Below, piece after piece: positions 1 to 11,495 of a stretch of DNA of 64,000 nt. Source of the DNA: Favolaschia claudopus (lineage: Eukaryota > Basidiomycota > Agaricomycetes > Agaricales > Mycenaceae); the NCBI GenBank assembly GCA_037176885.1, contig JAWWNJ010000030.1:1612001-1676000 (forward strand), written 5' to 3'. Each line of letters begins with the position of its first letter. The first letter of the stretch is position 1. The notes under the pieces were generated by a model. That model was not told where the DNA came from and ran no database searches. It worked only from the letters and a program-made list of their open reading frames with translations. The position numbers and the translations under genes are program-made.

Positions 1-1630
1 CCGCTGCCACTCCAAAAGTCGAAGCCTAAAATGCATCCGAGGAGGAATTGCAATGTATATCGACGAACACGAGCGCGCTGGAGTCACCTAGCTCGTTCGC
101 CGGGGTCATGGCACTGTGTTCTTGCTTAGTTTCTGTCCCTTTCGGTTTTGGTGGTGTAGTATTTGTAAGCTCTATAATTTTTTGAATTCATGTTTGCTGT
201 TGAACCACATTTTTTACCTGCCTGCTTCGGCCGAACTTGAAGCAGGGCCTCAGTGGTGCAACCCAACACGCAAAACACGAACTGCCGCGCTGCCAAACCT
301 CTGTTGGCGCTCGTTTCATCCCCCTTCTATTCCGTTAGTTGACTTTGTGTTCTGGCTCTTATCCCCTAGTTCATTCAAGCCAGTTGAACATTGTGACACA
401 CCTATGCTCAGTGCTGTTCACATTCAAGAAATCACCTGAATTCCATATACCAACCACTCTATTTTGTTTTCTCAATATCAGCTACATACCTCTCCCTTCT
501 CAATCTCATACTTTTGTTGAATTGGCTCTACTAACCGCATCAGTGTGAACGAGTTGAACCGTGGGAATCTCCTATGATTGCATCATTTGGGGCCAAATCA
601 ACTTTCGAATATTCGTTCCTGGCTCACGCGTTGCGGGACAAGTCCATTCAGTACTCAGACCTCATTTATATGACCTAAACTACCTCGAGGCAAATTTCTA
701 GCCAATACTAGTAGACACTCACAAAGCAATTAATTACTTTTGCATGCGGACTCATTTTTATTGGTTTATCTCCATTCCGAGGTAGAAAAAATAACATTCT
801 GTGTGTTACTACGACCATGAGGTTGAGCTCCTGATTATAAAAAATATCTTTGGTTGGGGTATGCAAGCCGTATGAACACCTCTTTCTAATTTATCTCGTA
901 CCTGATGTCTGGTACTCCAACAATGACCCTTACTTCGCGTTTACCTCTGATCTTGCGGGTATGGAGAACGGCGAGCTAGAATAAAGATAGAGTGAGCTCA
1001 GTGGGCGTACGTAGACAACCAACCGAGCTGTACGTAAGACGGCTACGAAAAAGATAGGGGGATATTAGACCCTTAACTGATTAGGAAGGTTACCCGTAAA
1101 GTAAAGAAGTAAAGGTAAGGAACGTCTGTAAGCATCTGAGAGGACCCCATAAATTGTTGAATCACAGTGGCGGCTTCATCTTCAGCTGAGTTCCCTTTGA
1201 TCTTGGCAATTCCGCCTCTTTGGGTCGGTTGGACTGAGATTCGAAGGTGCAATATCTGTTCGGCGTTGATTATGTCAAACATCTTTGTCTGTGCCACAAC
1301 TTGAACAGCCAAATCAGACACTGTTCCCGAAGTTGGAAAATCTTGTCGGAGAGAAGAAAAGACTTCATTCCCTTCGAGCTAGGGTTTCGCTATCGAGATT
1401 TTGGTCATAAACTGCTCAGAAACTTGAGTTGAGGGGCAGTACTCGCCATTCCCTCAACAGATTCTTTGCGGTGCCAGTCAGCCGCAAAATTCAACTTGAG
1501 GCTTCAAAAATTGCCCCGCAGTGTTGCCACATCAGCGATCTCGAATAACGTTTGAATTCCTTCCCGTGGGAAAAGATGTGATGACACTCACACCAGGGGA
1601 AATGGGCTAAGTAGACGAGACAGGAGCACG
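1..1630. other. No recognisable gene
   Basis: AT-moderate sequence with only short, uncharacteristic open frames on both strands. I see no transposon domain, no paired splice signals and no repeat structure until the LTR-like sequence that begins near 1632. Confidence 0.5.
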
Positions 1631-1631
1631 G

Positions 1632-2018
1632 CGGATTCCTGTAAGGGGAGAAGGGCCCAGGAGCCAAGTCGATAACAAACCTGGTGTCAGGGGACTCCAC
1701 AGCTATGACGTCCTTTGACTTGGGCAGAAGTTCTCTGTCTCCAAGACATCATGCTGTGTGCTCACTTATGTCATATCTTACGTCACCTCTTGTATATAAG
1801 TAGTCCGCTGGGGATCTCTGATCCCCAGGTTTGTTATCGACTTGGCTCCTGGGCCCTTCTCCCCTTACACCTGGGGATCAGAGATCCCCAGTGAACTGCT
1901 TATATACAAGAGGTGACGTAAGATATGACATAAGTGAGCACACAGCATGATGTCTTGGAGACAGAGAACTTCTGCCCAAGTCAGAAGATGTCATAGCTGT
2001 GGAATCCCCTGACATCAC
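1632..2018. repeat. Inverted LTR-like repeats (order A-B-A'-B')
   Basis: Segment B (1681-1828, 148 bp) is repeated in inverted orientation at 1871-2018. Segment A (about 1632-1680) is repeated in inverted orientation at 1829-1870. The order is therefore A-B-A'-B', not the A-B-B'-A' of a simple foldback. Read on the minus strand, 2018 to 1829 gives one continuous unit: it begins with TGATGTCAGGGG, holds a TATATAAG box and a GGGGATC..GATCCCC palindrome, and ends near GATAACA. That is the layout of a small LTR. The plus-strand half would be the 3' end and 5' part of a second copy in the opposite direction. Element family not identified. Confidence 0.6.
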
Positions 2019-2395
2019 CCCCTCTTCAAGATTCGTCGCCTCGACGAAGACCAGAGCCCAGTAGAATGAACGATCCTTCAAAATCCTGGATCGCCACGGA
2101 AGAGTAGGTTGCCCTGGGAGTCAATCCGCGTATCAGACGCAGACACTGCACCGCCTCGCCGTGCCGTCTGTGGTCGAGGTCCCCTTTCAGGTCGAATAGC
2201 ATCAATGGCCATAGGCGAAGGAGCTACTGAACGTGGAGAGGGGGACGGGACGGCAGTGGGCATAAGGAGTAGAGCTGGGGCGGGGAGTAATAGGGGACGC
2301 CATTACCTGCGTAGGAATAGAAACGGCGGCAGGGTTATGGGGTAGGGAGTTAGAGGCGGGGTAGGAAGACTCCTGTAGTGCAAATCGCACCCCAG
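2019..2395. other. No recognisable gene
   Basis: GC-richer sequence with short overlapping open frames on both strands (for example 2109-2345 plus and 2078-2263 minus). None has a recognisable motif. Confidence 0.4.
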
Positions 2396-3217
2396 CACTG
2401 TAGCCCGCAAACCCCATGAATTTCACGCAGTTGATTCACCCAATCTTCACCTGAAGTTCACCAGAAAAGCCCATGAATTTCACGCAGAACTTGTGAATTT
2501 CACGGGGTTCAATTCACCTAGTTCGACTAAGTGAATGGAACGTTTCATGGGGTTCATTCACGTAGTTTTCCATTGAATTTCACGGAATGATAGTTTCAAT
2601 TCTCCTTCATTTACCTGAGAATTCATTCATAAACTACGTGAAAATTCGATTGAAAGTCCGTGAAAAATCAATTGGGCTAATCTTGCTTTGACCAGACATC
2701 GCTGGAAGCCTATCCTACTAATACATTGCTTTACTATCTGTACTTTACTACTGACTACTAGAATATATGACTTTACTTAGTTGCAATACAAATCACCGAA
2801 CACTATAGATTGAATTTCTTGATATAGGGTGAGCGCAACCAGTACTGATGACCGGAACCATGTACCTTGCTCGGAGCAACTCTGACCCCATGAATCTCAC
2901 CCAGTTTGAGAGTGAATTTTAGAGAGTCCCACCTCGGCTAAAATTGCAATTTTTCAACGATTCCAGGTGACTTGATTCAACCAATTTTCAAGTGAATTTC
3001 ACGTCGTTGGAATCCAGGTATCCCAAGCCAAATTCATGCACTTTCATTCACCCAATAACAAGGTGATATTCACGTAGCTCAGCATGGCATACAGGAAGTA
3101 CGTGAATCAGGTACCTGAATTTCCAACCACGTGAATCTGAATTCAGCTGAAAATTCGTTGAATCGTGAATTTCACGCAACGGCTAAGTAAAATTCACGGG
3201 GTTTTACAACCACAGTG
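2396..3217. mobile_element. CACTG-ended non-autonomous DNA transposon, copy 1 (822 bp)
   Basis: The left end reads CACTGTAG and the right end is its inverted match CCACAGTG. The following 30 or so bases stay similar, sharing AACCCCrTGAATTTyAC. The trinucleotide CAG directly flanks both ends (2393-2395 and 3218-3220), a 3-bp target duplication. CACTA/EnSpm elements have CACTA or CACTG ends and 2-3 bp duplications, so that superfamily is the best guess. No transposase is encoded. The interior is packed with variants of the palindrome GTGAATTTCAC. A diverged relative lies at 29833-30580 in the same orientation. Confidence 0.75.
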
Positions 3218-4047
3218 CAGACTTCCTTGGCTGTGTAGCGGCGCATGGGTGCAGCTGAGCACTGGCCGCTGGAGGGGGTGGAACCAGAGCTGGTGGCTGA
3301 GACGGACGGACGGGGTGTGCGCGCTTCTTCAGCGGGCGAGCGCCCTCGCCAGTTTCTTACTGCCTTCCTTTTGCCGTATCGCTACGAAACTTGCAGGATC
3401 TATAGCCCAATAGCATACAAACAGATTCCGAAAAGTCCGGAGGTCCAAATCGAAAAGGGAGAAGAGAAAAATTGAAAATCCAGACCTGTTGTGCAAATCC
3501 AGACCTATTTGGCACGATAGTATTTTGGAAACGATAGGTAGACATTTTCGATTTTTGAGCCGAGTTCGGCAACTCCCGGCAGACCTGTCATATAATTATT
3601 TTCAGCTACAGCTCAGCTCCATCATGACGATTATGGCCTGCATTTGATATAATTCAAAGACACCATCTTGGACCTCCTTTGGAAAGCCGCACTGGACCTC
3701 ATAGAGCATCATAGCGCTTGATAGACACTCATAGCGGAGGGGCGCGGTCTAGAGTGCGCAATAGTGCGCCAGAGTGACTCATAGCCTCCCATAGTAGGCT
3801 GTTCTCTATGGAGGTCTATGGCTCAAAACCGGATTTTCCTGATGACGAGCATTCCCGCCAATACACAGTATACTCTCCTCACTCTCACCATGATACGACG
3901 AGGAAACCGCCGCCACATACCTAAGGTGCAGGAGCAGAAACAGCTCATCACCACAATGTCGGCCCCCTCTTCGTCCACTGGCTCCTCGCACCCCACCCTC
4001 TCTATCATCCCTCTTGCATATGTACCGCTCATCTCTCTGCCCATCTA
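3218..4047. other. Mostly non-coding, with a CATAG-rich patch
   Basis: No gene recognised up to about 3840. At 3690-3830 the words CATAG and ATAGC recur irregularly, as in a decayed small repeat. From about 3850 the plus strand may hold the 5' part of the DIRS-like element that follows (Ser/Pro-rich open frames), but this is uncertain. Confidence 0.35.
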
Positions 4048-4875
4048 ATGCCTCCTCCCCCTCCCCGTCCTAATACACACATAACTTTCCCAGTTGCCCC
4101 CAGCTCCGGTCCTCGTGCTACTAGCTCCCTTAATCCCGCTATGCTATCTTTCTTACTTCAGGATTATCCGGATCCCTCCTTCGTACAACACCTACATAAT
4201 ATCTGTACCTATGGTGCGTCAATTGGATACACTGGCCCCCGCGTGGGCCGGGCCTTCACGAAATCTGCCTGCCACACCGTCCGTGGCAAACTTTTCTCTG
4301 GGTGAGCTTCGCCGTGTCGACTCCCTCCCCATTCATGAGCAGCGCCGGGTCGTTTACTCACCTGTGGGCACTGTCCCTAAAGCAGATGGCGGGTGGCGCA
4401 CTGTCCACCACCTCTCTTATCCTCGTGACTCATCTATCAACGATAGCATCTCCTCTAAGGCTCTAACGCAGTAACACTCTCCCCTACACCTCGCTTGACA
4501 CCTTCTTTGACCGTCTCCGCCGCCTTGGTCCTGGAGCTCTCCTCTGGAAGATTGACCTGCGGCGTGCGTTTCACCACATCGTGGTATGCCGACTCTCTGT
4601 TGTATGGCTTCTACTTTGACGGTATTGGTTACATTGATGTTCGCCTACCCTTTGGATCCCGCTCATCACGCTTCACTTTCAACTTGTTTGCGGAGGCCCT
4701 TCACTGGATCTCGGAACGTATGGGCGCACCTCTCGACCACTTCCTTGACGACTTCTTTGGTGCTCGCGCAGCGGGCGAGTATGACCGCGCAGAGCGCGAC
4801 CGTGCAATTTTCCGCGCAATCTGCGACGCAACTGGTTTCTCTGCCCATCCAGTTGAGAAGGCAGGGAAGGACTAA
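4048..4875 (+). pseudogene. DIRS/Ngaro-like reverse transcriptase remnant
   Basis: Three frames must be combined to read the protein. The first (4048-4305) has YGASIGYTGPR. The second (to about 4474) has VPKADGGWRTVHHLSYP and SINDSI, typical of the fingers region of DIRS/Ngaro-type reverse transcriptases. The third region has KIDLRRAFHH (RT motif A) and then, after another shift, FNLFAEALHWI and the catalytic FLDDFFGA (motif C). It breaks off at 4875 before the RNase H part. At least two frameshifts make it dead. It is related to the minus-strand piece at 28.6-29.7 kb, which begins near motif B/C and keeps the RNase H. Confidence 0.75.
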
Positions 4876-5089
4876 GGCTCCAACCTTTTCGTTTTCGTTT
4901 GCGCCTCAGGGCAAAAAAAACCAAAACGAATTCAAACGTTTAGAAAAACCTTTTAAAACATTTAAGACGGTTATTTCTTAGCGCAGAAATGCATTAGAAT
5001 ACATGTACTAATAGTTGAGATACCCGGCCTTAATCCACATCTTCGTTAACATTGCCTGGCTAATAGTTTCTGCTTTCATCGACCCCCGA

Positions 5090-6450
5090 GCTTCGTGACA
5101 TAGGTGACGCGAGCGCGAGAACAATCGCTCGACCGAGACACTGGTTCCGGGGATGGCAAGAAAGTCCCTGGCCATACGTGCAACCACAGGGAAGCGGTGC
5201 TCGTGTTCCGTGAGTTAAGAGTTGCCAAATTAAAAGAAAATAGAAGGACGACCGTGTGTCCGGAACGCCGCCAGGAACAAGTCCAGCTCGCTCGGCGCCT
5301 CAGTAGGGTCGTCCTCCTCGTCGAATGCGCAAATCCCGTCGAGGAAGGACGATGATGCAGCCGGCGCGCGTGTCTCCGTGGGACCAGTAGCTTGAGACCG
5401 CTCGCGATCGTAGATCTTCTTATACGATTCGAAGGTGTATTTGAAGAGCGCTGCTGCCGCATCTTTTCGTTCTTTGCCGAGTTTCCCGAACCAATTCAGT
5501 CCGAGGTGCGGGTGGAGAACTAACACGAACTCAGTAGTGAGTCATGAATATATACAAGAGACGTACTCGTCGCAATCACGTTGAATTGACAGCCGCGCGC
5601 CTTCTCATAATATTGTTCGAGTTTGGTGAGGCCGGCGCTGGCTGCCTCTCGAAGAGAGAGAGCGACATTTTCATTCGCTATCGTGCCTCTGAGGTGTGTC
5701 AGCATCTCCTCGTACATAGGAATGACCCAGGGTAGCGTGAGCGTCGAGGATTTCGACATCTGGAGCGTGACTTTGGTAAACACCTGGCAAAATATATTAG
5801 AACCATAACAAAAGATGTGATGAAAATATTGAACGTACGACAAGAATGTCGTGAAGACTATCTAGAAGCTTCCAGTCCTCTGGGTTAAGCAATAACGGGC
5901 GTAGGGAGGGCTGACGGGCAACCCATTGATCAATTGCCTTTGATTTCGTCAGTTTAAATTGTGGGGATAATTAATCAGTACTTTACCTGTCGGAGAACCT
6001 TTGAGCGCGCCAGCATTGCTTCCGTATAGTTCCAGCGATGCTGAACGTCACGGACGACCATGAGCGCAGCGATCTTGCGACCTCCCCTTGTGGATTTTGT
6101 CCTTGTAGATCTCTTGTGCGATCATACGAAACTCGCGGCGACGTTGAGGCGAGGAACAAATCTTGACATTCGTGAGTCGTAACTGTCGAACTTAAAAATT
6201 AATCAACACGAACGCAAATCATCGAGGACTCGCCTTTTGAAGGATGCTGAGATTACGTAGTTTCTCCGCATCCTCAGTGAGCAAGTCGAGATCAAACTCC
6301 ATCGCCAGCTGGCGCCTGCTGACATCAACTTCGTCCTCGACGGCATCGAGCGCCTCGTTCTCGAGATTGAGCTGTTCGGGATCTTCCTCTTTCCCTTTGC
6401 TTTGGCGGCAGCCTCAGCCTTTTTTCTTGACGTGAAGCTGGCCGCAAAAA
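5090..6450 (-). pseudogene. hAT-family transposase, degenerate
   Basis: Fragments in changing minus-strand frames follow the order of a fungal hAT transposase. Near 6180-6000 is RLTNVKICSSPQRRREF, then a remnant like VQHRWNYTEAML, where hAT proteins have DVxTRWNSTYxML. Near 5960-5840 is AIDQWVARQPSLRPL. At 5843-5560 is LTLPWVIPMYEEM followed by LEQYYEKARGCQFNVIAT. At 5526-5230 are HLGLNWFGKLG, FLDGICAFDEEDDPTEAPSE and, overlapping in another frame, DLFLAAF. Some breaks could be introns, but stops and missing pieces between them suggest a pseudogene. No terminal inverted repeats or 8-bp duplication were identified. Confidence 0.75.
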
Positions 6451-6627
6451 TATCTGTGCGAAAGAAGTTAGTACTGTAGATTACCGAGGCAACCGTCACG
6501 GTCACGGTGGGGGTCGTTGCGTTGCCCAAATCGCGGCGGGTCACGGTCACGGAGCCTTCCGTTGCTTTCAATAAATCGTGACATCAAAAAAATCTTTAAA
6601 ATTTCGAAAAAAATAGTCTGAGCTCGC

Positions 6628-6768
6628 TCTTGTGACTGTCGCTTCATTCACGCTTGGTTTATTGATAGAGAGGCAGCCATAGTTAGGTGTGGGTGAGGAG
6701 AAGACGCCGGGGAATCTAGCCGGCTGCACTCCTGGTCGTGGGGCGACGGGATGCACGCGAAGGCACCC
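6628..6768. repeat. Dispersed repeat R, copy 1 (141 bp)
   Basis: Nearly identical to 7095-7235 in the same orientation. Read on the minus strand it contains CTCTATCAATAAACC, a polyadenylation-like AATAAA context as found in small LTRs. No coding capacity is evident. Confidence 0.7.
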
Positions 6769-6918
6769 CATTAACGCCCCACTCTATGACCGCCTCACTG
6801 GTATCTACTTCACTGATCTACGAATGGTATGAACTCTTCAAGATGAGTCCCAAGACGGAGCTGGAGAGGCGTCGGCACAGCAACTGCAGAACCTGTCAGA
6901 AAATTCAGGGTGTGGTGG

Positions 6919-7094
6919 GTGGGGAAAAAGAAATCTTGAGGGATCCAAAGCCCGAAGGTGTGTCGAATGAGCTCGAGGGCGTCGTGCCGTGTGCTCGACA
7001 TGAGCGTCGAGAAGAGGAGAGTCACGTCACACGTCACGTGCACTCCGCTTGTCACAAGACATTGCACTCCTCTCGCAAGCTCAGGAGTGCCCCA
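6919..7094. repeat. Dispersed repeat S, copy 1
   Basis: This block begins near GAAAAAGAAATCTTGAGGGA and ends near CAGGAGTGCCCC. It recurs at 11197-11306 (partial) and 11320-11489. Here it is followed directly by repeat R copy 2. No coding motif was recognised. Confidence 0.7.
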
Positions 7095-7235
7095 TCTTGT
7101 GACTGTCGCTTCATTCACGCTTGGTTTATTGATAGAGAGGCAGCCATAGTTAGGTGTGGGTGAGGAGAAGACGCCGGGGAATCTAGCCGGCTGCACTCCT
7201 GGTCGTGGGGCGACGGGATGCACGCGAAGGCACCC
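7095..7235. repeat. Dispersed repeat R, copy 2 (141 bp)
   Basis: Direct copy of 6628-6768, exactly 467 bp downstream. The two R copies bracket unique sequence plus repeat S copy 1. Confidence 0.7.
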
Positions 7236-10126
7236 AAGAGAGAAGACGCCAGGCGAGGGCATCACAAGTGACCACGACTAACCCAAAAGAAGGCGGCTGC
7301 TGAGATAATTCAGGTAGTAGGCGTCTCGGAAGATAATTAGATCAAGATTGAACTCGGTTGAAATTCCTGCCGATGAAAATCATTCCCGAGGAATTTACGG
7401 TGTCGGTCTTGCTTATATCACTGTATCATGAGCCCATGAGGATACCAGCGGCATTGGCTATAGCAAATGACCTCAGTGTAAAGAGTTTAAGTTATTCCAC
7501 AGGAATATTGGAGTAAAACCACGGAATATCTTCTAAGCTGAAAAAGTTTGCGGGCGGTTGTCAATACCCTTGTTAAAAGTAATTCGATGCGCAATGAAAG
7601 TCTTAGACTCGTAGGATGTGAGCATACAGTCGCTGAAATGAAGTGGCCGGGCTCGAAGAGGGATTCCCAGGCAAAGGCTGCGGTTCCACATAGCAGATAC
7701 AACAGCGCGGATATTTAGCGGTTAAGAATACGGTTTTGGTTGTAACACGTCTCTCTTCCCAATAAGGCTTGCCTGAGTTCCATTATCAGGAGTTTGGACT
7801 CATGAGCGAGTTGAACCAGATCAACGTAGACAGCCGCTCTTCCGGAACACTGTGAATTGAGAGGGAAGAGTCCGCGAATTACGCCAGTCAGGGATGAGAA
7901 TGGTAGGAAAGACTGGTATCCTTAGGTTGGTGATGGTCCCGAATACCAAATCTCGAAACTGAACTGGTTATGGCGACTTGAAGCCTCAGGACAAGGTGAT
8001 ATAAAGTTGAACCAAATCCAGCTTTTCGCAAGAGTTCAAATTTGAAGGTAATTTCTGACCAGTCAGATGTCCGAGTCAAGAGTGGTCAAGTCCCAGTAGA
8101 GTTTATCGAGTCAAGAGTGGTAAAGTTCAAGTAGATCTCAATCAGGTCAAATTTGAATTCGGATAGATGGAAGCACGGAATCGGAAGATCAAGACAGAGA
8201 ACAAGATCCAACGGAGTCAAGACAGGGAACAAAATGGAACGGAACCAATACATGGAAACAATTGGGTAAGATCAACAAGGAGCGATACTTTGAACTGAGC
8301 GCGTATTTAATAGGACCGATGAGAGTGAGCCCATCGCCCGAATTGGTTGAGGCAGTAAATGAATACACAATGCATTATCAGGTGTACCTGGGCCCGTGGT
8401 CGGAGTGAAATATTTCGAGCAACGTGGTATTCAGCGAGCACTCGCTCTCAAATGATGCGGCAGTGGTCGTGAAGATAGGAACTTGACAGAAGCTGAACAG
8501 TCAACCATGGGTAGGCCTTCTATACTGACGAACGATTAAATCGTAGGTGATATCGCAGAAGTCAATCGACAGTATCGGAACGAAGAACGAGATATTCGAA
8601 ACCAGGTAAGGACAAATGCGAATATCGCGAGATTCGATAAGGAAACCTTGAAAGAGCCAGGAAAATAAAGGTGAAACCGTCGACGATGGATTAACCAATT
8701 CGGCAACACAAGTAAGGCAGACTCAAGGCTTAGCAGGAGACTTAACGGGAAATTCATGGGATAAGAGCTCCGCCGTTCAAGAGTGCTGGGAGCATGAGGC
8801 AAAGCCAAAGCGCATCGACATCCGGGCGGAATATCGCTCTAGGCCAACCCGCGTATTCGTAATTATATTGTTGTCGACATGAAAATCCAGACCAATCTAA
8901 ATCACAGAATCTGGGAGGCTGCAGACACCAGCTGAAATATTTCGAGACAGATGTTCAAGTCCCAGATTGCAGTGTAGATGCAGACAAACTTGAAGCCTGA
9001 ATCATTGGAGAATGTAACAACCAGCTCGTCGCCAAACGAAGAGTCGCAACGCACGCTCGCCAAGAGTGGCAATCAGGAAGGCGTAAAATTGGGGTTGTAA
9101 CCCAACGAACGACGAGTGAAAAATCGGATAGATACAGTAAAACATTAGGAATAAGGACATGGCAGGATACGGAATGTAGCTCGAGAAATGAGTTGTGGTG
9201 GAACATCTGAAGATCAGCCTTGGACGTGAGAATGACCTACCGTTTTGAATTGTGGATATTCGCAGGAAGATACAATCGGAGGAAGAGATTTTTTGCATGC
9301 GATAATATAGACGCTCCAAGCAAAATAACGGCGAGAATGTGGAGTAGGCGTGTTCGAAGTATTACTTCTTAAGTACGAGATGAAACCAATTCGCGTAAGA
9401 ACAAAATGTAGGACGGTGGTAGATACCTTTGGACATGTGTCCATGAATCAGAAACCTTGAGGTTGCAATATTTGCGGCGAACGTAAACCGATGAAATGGA
9501 TGAAAAGAATATGTTTATGCTTGTGGGTGTAAGTGGCTTGAGAATTAAGGTGGATGTAAGCGGGCAGGTAATGTCATAAGTCGCGAGGAATTGAAACACT
9601 TCTAAGTGCGGGAGAAACCAGAGTAGCAGGCAAAGCACATGTAGTTGTGTAGCCGCAGCGCCAGCGTAAACGGCAGGGAACATGAATCAACCACGTCGTA
9701 TAACGGGCACAGTAGATGCGGGGCTAGAAGCCAAATACAGCGTCCGAGAAGGACAGCCTCTGAGATGGAGACGCTCCCACAGTCGTGGACTGAAAGGTAA
9801 AATAGCATGCAGAGCGTACTAAGTAGCCGATCTGGGGGGGAGGTATTCATGTAACTGGTCATTGTCGAGGTTCTCGCCATCGCCAGGTGCCCAAAAAATA
9901 TCGTGTCAAGTTCAAGTTCGAAGACCGAACAAGTGATTGTGGACTCGCAGGTGCACAAAAGCACTGGGTCGCGTGACAACGATCACATTGACGAGCCGCA
10001 AGGTTGGAGTCGGAGATTGTAGGTGCATTAGAGCGAGACCATACCCTGCTGTATGAGCTTGTGCATGCAAGTGCGGGTATATCTGAGTCTCATGTGATTC
10101 ATGGTAGATGCATGGGGACGCTGGCA
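7236..10126. other. No recognisable gene
   Basis: About 2.9 kb without a convincing coding region. Many minus-strand open frames of 60-125 codons occur between 8.5 and 10.1 kb, but they overlap in several frames and lack motifs. A short imperfect direct repeat based on CGAGTCAAGAGTGG sits near 8070 and 8109. This could be the body of an unknown repeat family. Confidence 0.4.
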
Positions 10127-10663
10127 ATGTAATCGCATGTAGGCGCGGGCGGATGTATCGCCGTAGGAGACGGATACAAGCGTCGCGCATGTAGGCGCAG
10201 GCAGACGTATCGCCGTAGGGGACGCATATAAGCGTAGGTGCCTGTAGGCACTGGCGGATTTATCGCCGTAGGGATGCATATAAGCGTAGGTGCATGTAGG
10301 CACTGGCGGATTTATCGCCGTAGGAAAACGCACGTACGTGTAGGTGCATGTACTTAGGCACTGGCGGATTTATCGCCGTAGGAAACACACGTAGGCGTAG
10401 GTGCATGTAGGCACTGGCGGATGTATCGCCGTAGGAAACACACGTAGGCGTAGGTGCATGTAGGCACTGGCGGATGTATCGCCGTAGGAGACGCACGTAG
10501 GCGTAAGCGCATGTAGGCACTGGCGTAATATCGCCGTAGGAGACGCATGGAAGCGTAGCGCATGTAAGCGCAGGCGGATGCTTCGCCGTAGAAGACACAT
10601 GTAAGCGGAAGTGCATGGAGGCACTGGCGAATTGCATCGCCGTAGAGGACGCAGTGATTAACC
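10127..10663. repeat. Minisatellite, about 10 units of 53 bp
   Basis: Head-to-tail units built on GCATGTAGGCACTGGCGGAT, then GTATCGCCGTAGGA and CACGTAGGCGTAG. Well-preserved units are 53 bp. Outer units are more diverged and vary by a few bases. Each unit contains the imperfect hairpin GGCGGAT-gt-ATCGCC. Because 53 is not a multiple of 3, the long minus-strand open frames here cycle through all frames and should not be taken as a gene. Confidence 0.85.
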
Positions 10664-11182
10664 CCGTAGAAGAGGCGCGTCGGCGGGAAAGTTGGGTGAA
10701 CACGCAGTAGGCAATGAATGGAAGTGCATAATATAACAGCAGGGGGAAGCACATGTAGACGGGGAAACATGTGTATGATCGCAGAAGATTGTAGCATTAT
10801 GAAAAGAGGATCGAAACAAAGCATGGAGTGGATCGAAGTGGAATATATCAAGCGCAATTGGAGTAAAGTGGAGGGATATGTATCAAGAAGAAAGACAGAA
10901 TGAGAGGACTCACCTGGTTCACAGCTCCCTGTCGTCGTTCTTGATTCCTAATCACAATCCGAGACCCAGGCAGAGATGCTAGCTCCAAGTCCGAATAGGG
11001 GTATCATTGCAGGCGTAGAGTTCGCATAGCTACCGGACAAAAGTAGCAAATAAATTAAGCATAGGGCATACCCTCAGTAGGAAGAGGTGTAATAGTTGTA
11101 TACGGCAAAAGGGGTCGGATGTGCCGACTTCACAGAACCTGGCGCTGTAGCCATAGAGTCGTGTCCGGGGAAGAGTGAGCTC
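10664..11182. other. No recognisable gene
   Basis: Unique sequence between the minisatellite and the repeat S tandem. On the minus strand near 10910 there is a donor-like CAGGTGAGT, but I could not find a matching coding exon. Confidence 0.35.
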
Positions 11183-11489
11183 CAGAATGCAGCTAAGGAA
11201 AAAGAAATCTTGAGGGATCCAAAGCCCGAAGGTGTGTCGAATGAGCTCGAGGGCGTCGTGCCGTGTGCTCGACATGAGCGTCGAGAAGAGGAGAGTCACG
11301 TCACACGAATGCAGCTAAGGAAAAAGAAATCTTGAGGGATCCAAAGCCCGAAGGTGTGTCGAATGAGCTCGAGGGCGTCGTGCCGTGTCCTCGACATGAG
11401 CGTCGAGAAGAGGAGAGTCACGTCACACGTCACGTGCACTCCGCTTGTCACAAGACATTGCACTCCTCTCGCAAGCTCAGGAGTGCCCC
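11183..11489. repeat. Repeat S copies 2 and 3, tandem of a 124-bp unit
   Basis: GAATGCAGCTAAGGAAAAAG begins at 11183 and again at 11307, so a 124-bp unit is duplicated in tandem. The second copy runs on through the rest of repeat S to about 11489. A single base (GTGCTCGAC versus GTCCTCGAC) separates the units in one place, which suggests a recent duplication. Confidence 0.75.
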
Positions 11490-11495
11490 AATACA

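Noticed and set aside
10028..10857. Long minus-strand open frames over the minisatellite as a repeat protein
   Set aside because: The 53-bp unit rotates the frame, and several frames are open simultaneously, as expected from a repeat lacking stop words.
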